From Pseudomonas sp. BGr12 (GTDB lineage: Bacteria; Pseudomonadota; Gammaproteobacteria; Pseudomonadales; Pseudomonadaceae): DNA of 64,000 nucleotides. Made by a program: the position numbers and the translations under genes. Under the pieces are notes generated by a model that had not been told where the DNA came from, did not search any database, and saw only the letters and a list, made by a program, of their open reading frames with translations. Each line of letters begins with the position of its first letter. Positions within the stretch are counted from its first letter, which is position 1. Location of the stretch: NCBI RefSeq assembly GCF_030272895.1, contig NZ_JALRNF010000004.1, positions 62,001 to 126,000 on the forward strand. The letters run 5' to 3'. This document shows, one piece after another, positions 56,688-64,000 of this stretch.

Positions 56688-58085
56688 ATGCCCGCTCAAG
56701 ATTTCGTCAGCCCGGACAGCATTCGCGCGCAGTTCTCGGCCGCCATGTCGCTCATGTACAAGCAAGAAGTGCCACTCTACGGCACGCTGTTGTCGCTGGT
56801 GAGCGAGATCAACCAGCAGGTCATGGCCGAGCAGCCCGAGGTGGCCCAGGCCCTGCGCTGGACCGGCGAAATCGAGCGCCTGGACCAGGAGCGCCACGGC
56901 GCCATCCGCGTCGGCACGGCCGAAGAACTGGCCACCATCGCCCGCCTGTTCGCCGTGATGGGCATGCAGCCGGTGGGCTACTACGACCTCAGCTCGGCCG
57001 GCGTGCCGGTGCACTCCACCGCCTTTCGTGCCGTGCACGAACAATCGCTGCACATCAGCCCGTTCCGGGTCTTCACCTCGCTGTTGCGCCTGGAACTGAT
57101 CGATAACCCGGCCTTGCGTGAACTGGCGCGAACGATCCTTGCCAAACGGCAGATCTTCACTCCGCGCGCACTGGAGCTTATCCAGCAGTTCGAACGTGAT
57201 GGCGGCCTGAACGCCAATGATGCCAACACTTTCGTCGACGAAGCCCTGCACACCTTCCGCTGGCACCAGGACGCGACCGTCAGCGCCGAGCAGTACCAGC
57301 AACTGCACGACCAGCATCGCCTGATCGCCGATGTGGTGGCCTTCAAGGGCCCGCACATCAACCACCTGACGCCTCGCACCCTGGACATCGATGCCATCCA
57401 GCTCGGCATGCCGGCCAAGGGCATCCCACCCAAGGCCGTGATCGAAGGACCGCCACCTCGTCGCCACCCGATCCTGCTGCGTCAGACCAGCTTCAAGGCG
57501 CTGCAGGAAAAAGTCGCGTTCAGCGATCAACAGGGCGCCGCCGGTGGTAGTCACACCGCGCGCTTCGGTGAAATCGAACAGCGTGGTGCGGCGCTTACCC
57601 CTAAAGGCCGCCAGCGCTACGACCAGTTGCTCGATGCCGCCCGCGCTGCACTGGGTGGCGTACCGGCCGAGGCCAACGCCGACCGCTACATGAGCCTGCT
57701 CAAGGACAGCTTCCAGGCCTTCCCGGATGACCTGGCGCAGATGCGTGAACAGGGCCTGGCGTACTTCCGCTACTTCCCGACCGAGCGCGGGTTGGCAGCG
57801 CGCGGCGATAGCCAGCGCCCGACTTCATTGCAGGGTCTGATCGACGCCGGACATGTGCACTTCGAGGCACTGGTGTACGAAGACTTCCTGCCGGTCAGTG
57901 CCGCAGGGATCTTCCAGTCCAACCTGGGTGATGATGCCCAGAGCGAATACGGCAGCAATGACAATCGCGATGCCTTCGAACAGGCGCTGGGCAAGTCGGT
58001 GCAGGATGAGCTGGCGTTGTATGCGCAGAGCGAGCAGCGGTCGTTGCAGGCCTGTGCCCAAGCGTTGGGTGTGCCTGGGCTGTAA
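56688..58085 (+). CDS. hglS: 2-oxoadipate dioxygenase/decarboxylase (D-2-hydroxyglutarate synthase)
   Basis: A 465-residue DUF1338 protein (formerly YdcJ). In P. putida HglS is an Fe(II)-dependent enzyme that converts 2-oxoadipate to D-2-hydroxyglutarate with loss of CO2. Probable metal ligands are H70 (QERHGAIR), H226 (PHINHLTPR) and the glutamate in ARFGEIEQRG (E295); R74 should bind the substrate carboxylate. It acts downstream of AmaB after transamination of 2-aminoadipate. GGAAGC lies 6 bases before the ATG. Confidence 0.9.
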   Translation: MPAQDFVSPDSIRAQFSAAMSLMYKQEVPLYGTLLSLVSEINQQVMAEQPEVAQALRWTGEIERLDQERHGAIRVGTAEELATIARLFAVMGMQPVGYYDLSSAGVPVHSTAFRAVHEQSLHISPFRVFTSLLRLELIDNPALRELARTILAKRQIFTPRALELIQQFERDGGLNANDANTFVDEALHTFRWHQDATVSAEQYQQLHDQHRLIADVVAFKGPHINHLTPRTLDIDAIQLGMPAKGIPPKAVIEGPPPRRHPILLRQTSFKALQEKVAFSDQQGAAGGSHTARFGEIEQRGAALTPKGRQRYDQLLDAARAALGGVPAEANADRYMSLLKDSFQAFPDDLAQMREQGLAYFRYFPTERGLAARGDSQRPTSLQGLIDAGHVHFEALVYEDFLPVSAAGIFQSNLGDDAQSEYGSNDNRDAFEQALGKSVQDELALYAQSEQRSLQACAQALGVPGL

Positions 58086-58091
58086 GGGCCT

Positions 58092-58158
58092 CATCGCGGG
58101 GCAAGCCCGCTCCCACCGTGGGAGCGGCGGTGCGACGACTCGACTTGCCCCGCGATAG
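58092..58158. repeat. REP doublet, one unit of the variant type
   Basis: Left: ATCGCGGGGCAAGCCCGCTC. Right: the variant GTGGGAGCGGCGGTGCGACG continuing ACTCGACTTGCCCCGCGAT, the same extended form seen at 2018-2055. It lies between convergent hglS and the second LysR gene. Confidence 0.9.
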
Positions 58159-58163
58159 CGATC

Positions 58164-59090
58164 TCAGGAACACCCTAGAATCTCAACCTTGGGCAACGCC
58201 ATCGCATCCGCCTCCCCCTGCAGAAAATCACTCAACCGCCGCAGCCGCTCTCCGCCCGGCCGGGTCTTGGGCCACACCAGATAGTAATCCAGGCCACTGG
58301 CCACCGCCGTCGGCCAGGGCAGGCTCAAGCGCCCCTGGGCCACGTCTTCGGCCACCATCAGCAAATCGCCCATGGACACCCCATATCCCCGCGCCGCGGC
58401 GATCATGCCCAACTCCAGGGTGTCGAACACCTGCCCGCCCTTGAGCGAGACCTTGTCGGTCAGGCCCATACGTGCCAGCCAGCTGCGCCAGTCGCGTTTG
58501 TCCGGGGTCGGATGGAGCAATTCGACACCGGCCAGGCGCCGGGCATCCCAGGGCCCTTCGGCCAGCAGCTCGGGCGCACCGACCGGGATCAGCAACTCGG
58601 AAAACAACCGGGCCACTTCCCAGTCCGGTGGAAAGTGCCCGTCACCGAGCAGCACCGCGCAGTCGAAAGGTTCGTGATTGAAATCGACATGGTCGACGTC
58701 CATCCAGGCGCTGGTCAGTTGCACCTCATTGCCCGGTTGCAGGTGGCGAAAGCGACTGAGCCGGGCCAGCAACCAGCGCATGGTCAGGGTCGAAGGGGCC
58801 TTCATGCGCAAAATGTCATCTTCGCTACGCAGGGTATTGCAGGCGCGCTCCAGCGCGGCAAAGCCCTCGCGCACGCCGGGCAGCAGCAGACGGGCGGCTT
58901 CGGTCAGCTGCAAGCTGCGGCCATTGCGCACGAACAGACGGCAGGCAAAGTGCTCTTCGAGGGTGCGAATATGCCGGCTGACCGCGCTCTGGGTGATCGA
59001 TAACTCATCCCCGGCGCGGGTGAAGGAGCTGTGCCTGGCAGCCGCTTCGAAGGCTCTCAACGCATATAACGGCGGTAAACGACGAGACAT
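58164..59090 (-). CDS. LysR-family regulator (second copy in the block)
   Basis: A 308-residue LysR protein, MSRRLPPLYALRAFEAAARHSSFTRAGDELSITQSAVSRHIRTLEE for the helix-turn-helix region, and an effector domain with RWLLARLSRFRHLQPGN. It is of the same GcvA-like group as the regulator beside amaB but not a recent duplicate. It is divergent from the MATE gene, with short TCAT/ATGA symmetry around 59119-59132 in the gap. Its targets are likely the MATE gene or hglS; not shown. Confidence 0.88.
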   Translation of the reverse strand: MSRRLPPLYALRAFEAAARHSSFTRAGDELSITQSAVSRHIRTLEEHFACRLFVRNGRSLQLTEAARLLLPGVREGFAALERACNTLRSEDDILRMKAPSTLTMRWLLARLSRFRHLQPGNEVQLTSAWMDVDHVDFNHEPFDCAVLLGDGHFPPDWEVARLFSELLIPVGAPELLAEGPWDARRLAGVELLHPTPDKRDWRSWLARMGLTDKVSLKGGQVFDTLELGMIAAARGYGVSMGDLLMVAEDVAQGRLSLPWPTAVASGLDYYLVWPKTRPGGERLRRLSDFLQGEADAMALPKVEILGCS

Positions 59091-59236
59091 GGGCGCTCCT
59101 CCACAACGATGTAGATGATCATACCTGCATGAGTTTTAATCATGCCAACGATCGTTATTATCCTTTTGTGGATAACTCTGCAAAGGGCGAGAATCCAAGA
59201 CTTTCACCCATGTCGTGTCAGAAAAAGGACGATTCA

Positions 59237-60649
59237 ATGCAGGCCGCACCCACTCATGAACTCAAGGCCCTTCTGCGCCTGGCCGGTCCCCTGATCGCCT
59301 CGCAGCTGGCGCACATGCTGATGGTGCTGACCGACACCCTGATGATGGCCCGCATCAGCCCCCAGGCCCTGGCCGGTGGCGGCCTGGGCGCGGCCAGCTA
59401 TTCGTTCGTATCGATTTTCTGCCTGGGCGTGATTGCCGCGGTCGGGACCCTGGTGGCGATTCGCAAGGGCGCCGGCGATACCCTGGGCGCCGCCCGCCTG
59501 ACCCAGGCCGGGCTGTGGCTGGCCTGGGCGATGGCGCTGGTGGCGGCCCTGGTGCTGTGGAACCTGGAGCCGGTGCTGTTGCTGCTCGGCCAAAGCCCGG
59601 ACAACGTCCAGGCGGCCGGCCAGTTCCTGCTGCTATTGCCCTTCGCCCTGCCCGGCTACCTGAGCTTCATGGCCCTGCGCGGCTTCACCAGCGCCCTGGG
59701 CCGCTCGGCGCCGGTCATGGTGATCAGCCTGGTCGGCACCGTGGCCAACTTCCTGCTCAACTATGCCCTGATCGAAGGCATGTTCGGCCTGCCCAAGCTG
59801 GGCCTGGTCGGTATCGGCCTGGTGACGGCGATCGTTGCCAACTGCATGGCGGTGGCCATGGCCCTGTACATCCGCTGGCACCCGGCCTACAACCCCTATC
59901 CGATCCGCCAGGGCCTGAGCCGCCCGTCGTGGGCGGCCTTGCGTGAACTGTGGCGCCTGGGCCTGCCGATCGGCGGCACCTACACCGTGGAAGTCGGCCT
60001 GTTCGCCTTCGCCGCCCTGTGCATGGGGGTGCTGGGCAGCACCGAACTCGCGGCCCACCAGATCGCCCTGCAGATCGTCTCCACCGCGTTCATGATCCCC
60101 GCCGGGTTGTCCTATGCCGTGACCATGCGCGTCGGGCTCTACTACGGCGGCGGTGATCTGCCCGGCGCGCGGCATGCCGGACGGGTCGGGATCGGCTTTG
60201 GCGCCTCGATGATGCTGGCCTTCGCGATACTGTTCTGGCTGCTGCCGGAGCCGCTGGTGGGGCTGTTCCTCGACCATGACGACCCGGCCTTCGCCGATGT
60301 CATCCAGCTGGCCGTGAGCCTGCTGATGGTCGCCGCCTGGTTCGAGCTGTTCGACGGTGTGCAGACCATCGCCATGGGTTCGATCCGCGGCCTCAAGGAC
60401 GCCAAGACCACCTTCCTGGTCGGCCTGTTCTGCTACTGGGTGATCGGTGCCCCGGCGGCCTGGCTGCTGGCCTTCTCCTGGGGCATGGGCGCTGTGGGCG
60501 TGTGGTGGGGCCTGGCCCTGGGCCTGGCCTGTGCGGCGATCAGCCTGACCCTGGCGTTCGAATGGCGGATGAAGCGCCTGATGACGCCTAAAGGGCCGCC
60601 GATTGCGGCCGGGCACCAGCCAGCAGGAAATCCATCAGTTCATCGATAG
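59237..60649 (+). CDS. MATE-family multidrug exporter
   Basis: A 470-residue membrane protein with twelve helices in two halves, of the NorM branch. Family blocks include LAGPLIASQLAHMLMVLTDTLMMARISPQALAG at the start and GLPIGGTYTVEVGLFAFAALCMGVLG in the middle. It would exchange Na+ or H+ for cationic drugs. AGGA 8-9 bases before ATG 59237 supports that start over an upstream in-frame ATG at 59129. The last 62 bases, coding a Pro/Gly/Ala tail, overlap antisense with the end of the next gene. Confidence 0.92.
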   Translation: MQAAPTHELKALLRLAGPLIASQLAHMLMVLTDTLMMARISPQALAGGGLGAASYSFVSIFCLGVIAAVGTLVAIRKGAGDTLGAARLTQAGLWLAWAMALVAALVLWNLEPVLLLLGQSPDNVQAAGQFLLLLPFALPGYLSFMALRGFTSALGRSAPVMVISLVGTVANFLLNYALIEGMFGLPKLGLVGIGLVTAIVANCMAVAMALYIRWHPAYNPYPIRQGLSRPSWAALRELWRLGLPIGGTYTVEVGLFAFAALCMGVLGSTELAAHQIALQIVSTAFMIPAGLSYAVTMRVGLYYGGGDLPGARHAGRVGIGFGASMMLAFAILFWLLPEPLVGLFLDHDDPAFADVIQLAVSLLMVAAWFELFDGVQTIAMGSIRGLKDAKTTFLVGLFCYWVIGAPAAWLLAFSWGMGAVGVWWGLALGLACAAISLTLAFEWRMKRLMTPKGPPIAAGHQPAGNPSVHR

Positions 60650-62252
60650 GCAACGGTCGGCTGATCAGAAAGCCCTGGACCTGGTCGCAGTTGAAACTGC
60701 GCAGCAGGTCCATCTGCTCCGGGCTTTCCACGCCTTCGGCGACCACCTCGAGGTTGAGGTTGTGTGCCAGGTTGATCATGGCGTGCACCAGCTTGCGGTT
60801 CTCTTCGCGCTGCTCCATGCCGCCGACAAAGCTGCGATCGACCTTGAGCAAGGTGATCGGCAGGCTGTTGAGGTGGACGAATGACGAGAAGCCGGTGCCG
60901 AAATCATCCAGGGAAAAGCGCACGCCCAGGCGACTGAGGGCGTCCATGGTCTGTTTGACCAGGTCGTTGCGACGCATCACGGCGGTTTCGGTCAGTTCGA
61001 ATTCCAGCCAACGCGCATCGACACCATGTTCGATGATCAAGCGGCTCAGGGTCGCCAGCAACTGGCTGTCCTGGAACTGCCGGAACGACAGGTTCACCGC
61101 CATGTGCAGCGGTGCCAGGCCCCGCTCACGCAAGGCCTGCATGTCGCGCAGGGCGCGGGAGATGACCCAGTAGCCCAGGGGCACGATCAACCCGCTCTGC
61201 TCGGCCAGCGGTACGAACTCGCTGGGCGGCAGCAGGCCGCGTTCGGCATGGCGCCAGCGCACCAGTGCTTCCAGGCCGACGATGTGGCCGTCGGCCAGGT
61301 CCAGGCGCGGCTGGTAGTGCAGCTCCAGCTCATCGCGGCGCAGGGCCCGACGCAGTTCGCTTTCCAGGTCCGCCAGACTGCGCGCATTGCGGTTGATCCG
61401 CTCGTTGAAGATATGAAAGGTGCAACCCTGGGTGCCCTTGGCCTGTTGCATGGCGATATGCGCATGCCACATCAACGGGTCGGCGCCGCCCTGGGCGCGG
61501 GCATGGGCCACCCCCAGGCTGCAACCGATCAACAGGCTCTCGCCATCGACCCAGTAGGGTTCTGCCAGCGCCTCGGTGATGCGTTCGGCCATCCACTCGG
61601 CCCGCTGGGGCTCGCGGCGGGTGTCGATCAGCAAGGCGAATTCGTCGCTGCCCAGGCGCGCCAGTTGGTCGCCGGCTTCCAGCTGGCTCTTGAGCCGCCC
61701 CACCACCTGCAGGATCAGCCGGTCACCAGCCTGATGACCGAGGGCATCGTTGGCATGGCGGAAGTTGTCCAGGTCCAGGTGGCCGAGGGCCACGCCACGG
61801 CCGTCGTTGTCGGCCAGGCGCGCGGCCAGCAGGGTCTGGAAGCCCTGGCGGTTGGCGATGCCGGTCAACGGATCCTGTTCGGCCAGGCGTTGCAGGGTCG
61901 CCTCCAGCACACCACGCTCACGCACATGGCGCAGGCAGCGGCGCAGGGTGTCGGTGTTCAGGCGGTCGAGGATCAGCCAGTCGCTGACGCCCGGCGGCGG
62001 CACCGGCGGCTCGTGCTCGAGCAGCAGGACCATCGGCAATATGCAGCGCCCGGGGGCCGGTTGCAGTTGCGGGGTGGCCAGTACCAGGGCATTGCGGTCA
62101 TGGGCAAACAGGCTGTCGACTGCCTCCCAGTTCGGCGCGGTCAACATCACCACGCTACCCGCCAGCGGCGCCAGGCAATCGCGCAAGGCCGCCGCCCACT
62201 CTGACTCGTCGGCCAACAAGAGCAAACGCAAGGGTTCGACAGGCGTAGACAA
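60588..62252 (-). CDS. GGDEF/EAL protein with pseudo-receiver domain (TTG start)
   Basis: A 554-residue cytoplasmic protein. Residues 1-115 resemble a receiver domain without its phospho-aspartate (the strand reads ALVLATPQL). The GGDEF domain (about 123-290) has GSDEF at 201-205 instead of GG[DE]EF, so cyclase activity is doubtful. The EAL domain (about 300-545) keeps LEALVRW (328-330), ELTETAV and DDFGTGFSS, so c-di-GMP phosphodiesterase activity is likely, perhaps tuned by the GGDEF domain. The start is TTG at 62252 with AAGGAG 5-6 bases before it; no ATG fits. A Fur-like box lies 70 bases upstream. Confidence 0.9.
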   Translation of the reverse strand: MSTPVEPLRLLLLADESEWAAALRDCLAPLAGSVVMLTAPNWEAVDSLFAHDRNALVLATPQLQPAPGRCILPMVLLLEHEPPVPPPGVSDWLILDRLNTDTLRRCLRHVRERGVLEATLQRLAEQDPLTGIANRQGFQTLLAARLADNDGRGVALGHLDLDNFRHANDALGHQAGDRLILQVVGRLKSQLEAGDQLARLGSDEFALLIDTRREPQRAEWMAERITEALAEPYWVDGESLLIGCSLGVAHARAQGGADPLMWHAHIAMQQAKGTQGCTFHIFNERINRNARSLADLESELRRALRRDELELHYQPRLDLADGHIVGLEALVRWRHAERGLLPPSEFVPLAEQSGLIVPLGYWVISRALRDMQALRERGLAPLHMAVNLSFRQFQDSQLLATLSRLIIEHGVDARWLEFELTETAVMRRNDLVKQTMDALSRLGVRFSLDDFGTGFSSFVHLNSLPITLLKVDRSFVGGMEQREENRKLVHAMINLAHNLNLEVVAEGVESPEQMDLLRSFNCDQVQGFLISRPLPIDELMDFLLAGARPQSAAL

Positions 62253-62321
62253 GCGGGCTCCTTAGGACGTGGACACAGTCAAAATGACGATGGGCGGCGA
62301 GAACAGTCATCCTAAACCATT

Positions 62322-62340
62322 AGTGAAAATGATTTTCACT
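62322..62340. promoter_or_regulatory. Fur-box-like 19-bp palindrome
   Basis: AGTGAAAAT-G-ATTTTCACT is perfectly symmetrical. Its inner part TGAAAAT-G-ATTTTCA fits the Fur heptamer model TGATAAT-N-ATTATCA with one difference per half. It is 70-88 bases upstream of the GGDEF/EAL gene and about 180 upstream of rep. Confidence 0.6.
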
Positions 62341-62367
62341 TAAAGTCGAGCCATTCCTTTGCCGACA

Positions 62368-62399
62368 TCCCGCAGGTTTCAGCCACGCATCCTGCGGGA
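62368..62399. repeat. Inverted repeat in the rep upstream region
   Basis: TCCCGCAGG (62368-62376) and CCTGCGGGA (62391-62399) pair over a 14-base loop. There is no T-run. It may be a 5' hairpin or a regulator site; a possible -10 for rep (TAAAAT, 62480-62485) lies further down. Confidence 0.4.
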
Positions 62400-62519
62400 A
62401 AGTTACAAAAGCAGCAATTATTAGATCGCGCAGTACGTCACACTGTCAGACGGTCGCGGCAGAATCTTTCCACCCCTGCTAAAATGCGCGGCTATTTTTC
62501 TAGCGACCCCGGTTTTTTC

Positions 62520-64000
62520 ATGTCCCGACTCAATCCCCGGCAACAAGAAGCCGTGAGCTACGTCGGCGGCCCTCTTTTGGTGCTCGCCGGTGCCGGCTCC
62601 GGCAAAACCAGCGTGATCACCCGCAAGATCGCGCACCTGATCCAGAACTGCGGGATCCGCGCGCAGTACATCGTGGCCATGACCTTCACCAACAAGGCCG
62701 CGCGGGAGATGAAAGAACGGGTCGGTACCCTGCTGCGCAAAGGCGAGGGACGCGGCCTGACCGTATCGACCTTCCACAACCTGGGCCTGAACATCATCCG
62801 CAAGGAGCATGCGCGGCTGGGCTACAAGCCGGGCTTCTCGATCTTCGACGAGACCGACGTCAAGGCCCTGATGACCGACATCATGCAGAAGGAATACTCG
62901 GGCGACGACGGCGTCGACGAGATCAAGAACATGATCGGCGCCTGGAAGAACGACCTGATCCTGCCGCCTGAAGCCCTGGAAAAGGCCCGCAATCCCAAGG
63001 AGCAGATGGCCGCGATCGTCTACTCGCACTACCAGCGCACCCTCAAGGCGTTCAATGCGGTGGACTTCGACGACCTCATCCTGCAGCCGGTAAAGCTGTT
63101 CGAGGAACACGCCGACATCCTCGAAAAGTGGCAGAACCGTGTGCGTTACCTGCTGGTGGACGAATACCAGGACACCAACGCCAGCCAATACCTGTTGGTG
63201 AAGATGCTGATCGGCACGCGCAACCAGTTCACCGTGGTCGGCGACGACGACCAGTCGATCTACGCCTGGCGTGGCGCGCGGCCGGAAAACCTGATGCTGC
63301 TCAAGGAAGACTACCCGTCGCTGAAAGTGGTGATGCTGGAGCAGAACTACCGCTCCACCAGCCGCATCCTGCGCTGCGCCAACGTGCTGATCGCCAACAA
63401 CCCGCACGCCTTCGAAAAGCAGCTGTGGAGTGAAATGGGCCACGGCGACGAGATCCGCGTGATCCGTTGCAAGAACGAAGACGCCGAGTGCGAGCGGGTG
63501 GCCATGGAGATCCTCAGCCTGCACCTGCGTACCGACCGCCCCTACAGCGACTTCGCGATCCTTTACCGCGGCAACTACCAGGCCAAGCTGATGGAGCTCA
63601 AGCTCCAGCACCACCAGGTGCCGTACCGCATGAACGGCGGCAACAGCTTCTTCGGCCGCCAGGAAGTGAAGGACCTGATGGCCTACTTCCGCCTGCTGGT
63701 GAACCCGGACGACGACAACGCCTACCTGCGGGTGATCAACGTACCACGCCGGGAAATCGGCTCGACCACCCTGGAAAAGCTCGGCAACTACGCCACCGAG
63801 CGCAAGATCTCGATGTATGCCGCCAGCGAGGAGCTGGGCCTGCGCGAGCACCTGGACAGCCGCTTCACCGACCGCTTGGAGCGCTTCAAGCGCTGGATGG
63901 ACAAGGTCCGCGAGCAGGTCGCCATGGAAGACCCGATCGCCGCCCTGCGCAGCATGATCATGGACATCGACTACGAGACCTGGATTCGCACCAACAGCTC
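62520..64000 (+). CDS. rep: ATP-dependent DNA helicase Rep, N-terminal part (3' truncated by window)
   Basis: The first 493 residues of a UvrD/Rep superfamily 1 helicase. Walker A LAGAGSGKT, motif Ia FTNKAAREMKERV, motif II VDEYQDTN, motif III VVGDDDQSIYAWRGA and motif IV LEQNYRS are intact. Rep unwinds DNA 3'-5' and clears obstacles ahead of replication forks. It begins MSRLNPRQQEAVSYVGG, the Rep-type opening. Absence of the C-terminus here is only the window edge. Confidence 0.95.
   Translation, partial: MSRLNPRQQEAVSYVGGPLLVLAGAGSGKTSVITRKIAHLIQNCGIRAQYIVAMTFTNKAAREMKERVGTLLRKGEGRGLTVSTFHNLGLNIIRKEHARLGYKPGFSIFDETDVKALMTDIMQKEYSGDDGVDEIKNMIGAWKNDLILPPEALEKARNPKEQMAAIVYSHYQRTLKAFNAVDFDDLILQPVKLFEEHADILEKWQNRVRYLLVDEYQDTNASQYLLVKMLIGTRNQFTVVGDDDQSIYAWRGARPENLMLLKEDYPSLKVVMLEQNYRSTSRILRCANVLIANNPHAFEKQLWSEMGHGDEIRVIRCKNEDAECERVAMEILSLHLRTDRPYSDFAILYRGNYQAKLMELKLQHHQVPYRMNGGNSFFGRQEVKDLMAYFRLLVNPDDDNAYLRVINVPRREIGSTTLEKLGNYATERKISMYAASEELGLREHLDSRFTDRLERFKRWMDKVREQVAMEDPIAALRSMIMDIDYETWIRTNS

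Noticed and set aside
62421..63851. 476-codon minus-strand open frame opposite rep
   Set aside because: Rep motifs in the plus frame are unmistakable; the antisense frame is compositional.

Overview
The window is a chromosomal segment of a fluorescent Pseudomonas, most likely from the P. putida group. The base composition is high-GC throughout. Gene order follows the conserved Pseudomonas backbone hemB-ppk / ppx / trxA-rho / ubiD, algP / FKBP / algQ / dsbB / hemCDXY / algR / argH / cyaA / rnk / cyaY / lptM-lysA-dapF-xerC / sutA / amtB-glnK / comM / rep. The amaA-amaB-hglS lysine-degradation block and the absence of a fimS (algZ) kinase beside algR argue for P. putida or a close relative rather than P. 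aeruginosa. I see no tRNA, rRNA, insertion sequence, prophage or CRISPR array. The repeats are intergenic REP palindromes and a coding repeat in algP.

Layout. 1-2.1 kb: tail of an ABC-2 permease, a FliL-like exported protein and a quinone oxidoreductase. 2.1-7.5 kb, minus strand: gamma-glutamylcyclotransferase, a [2Fe-2S] reductase abutting ubiD, rho and trxA. 7.7-14.4 kb: ppx facing hemB-ppk, then a DedA protein and a sterol-desaturase-like enzyme whose 3' ends overlap. 14.5-21.7 kb: elbB, a YaiI protein, a cytochrome c/FTR1 iron permease, a LysE exporter, an ABC-F protein coupled to a small MscS channel, and a TIGR02444 protein. 21.7-31.8 kb: algP, an FKBP isomerase, algQ, dsbB, hemY-hemX-hemD-hemC, algR and argH. 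31.8-43.3 kb: two tandem glutathione transferases, two small conserved proteins, cyaA, rnk, a DUF1289 protein with cyaY, the lptM-lysA-dapF-DUF484-xerC-HAD operon, and sutA. 43.8-48.4 kb: amtB-glnK with a readable NtrC/sigma-54 control region, ubiK, a TOBE protein and comM.

48.4-51.1 kb is the least explained part. A ToxR-like membrane-anchored winged-helix regulator overlaps a small single-pass membrane partner, followed by a lipoprotein and a small outer-membrane beta-barrel. The group is preceded by an AT-rich region with a perfect 28-bp palindrome and a clear promoter. This is the best candidate for an undescribed envelope-sensing module.

51.2-64 kb: an MscS channel with a cyclic-nucleotide-type domain; the L-lysine/pipecolate block (amaA, amaB, LysR regulator, hglS, second LysR regulator); a MATE exporter; a GGDEF/EAL protein with a Fur-like box upstream; and the start of rep.

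How the genes work together. The hem genes (hemB; hemC-D-X-Y) make tetrapyrroles, and ubiD and ubiK serve ubiquinone synthesis. ppk and ppx make and degrade polyphosphate. glnK-amtB senses and imports ammonium under apparent NtrC control. amaA, amaB and hglS carry lysine carbon from pipecolate through 2-aminoadipate semialdehyde and 2-oxoadipate to D-2-hydroxyglutarate. Eight REP loci lie in intergenic gaps, several of them between convergent genes. Signal peptides, membrane segments, operators and terminators were judged by eye.
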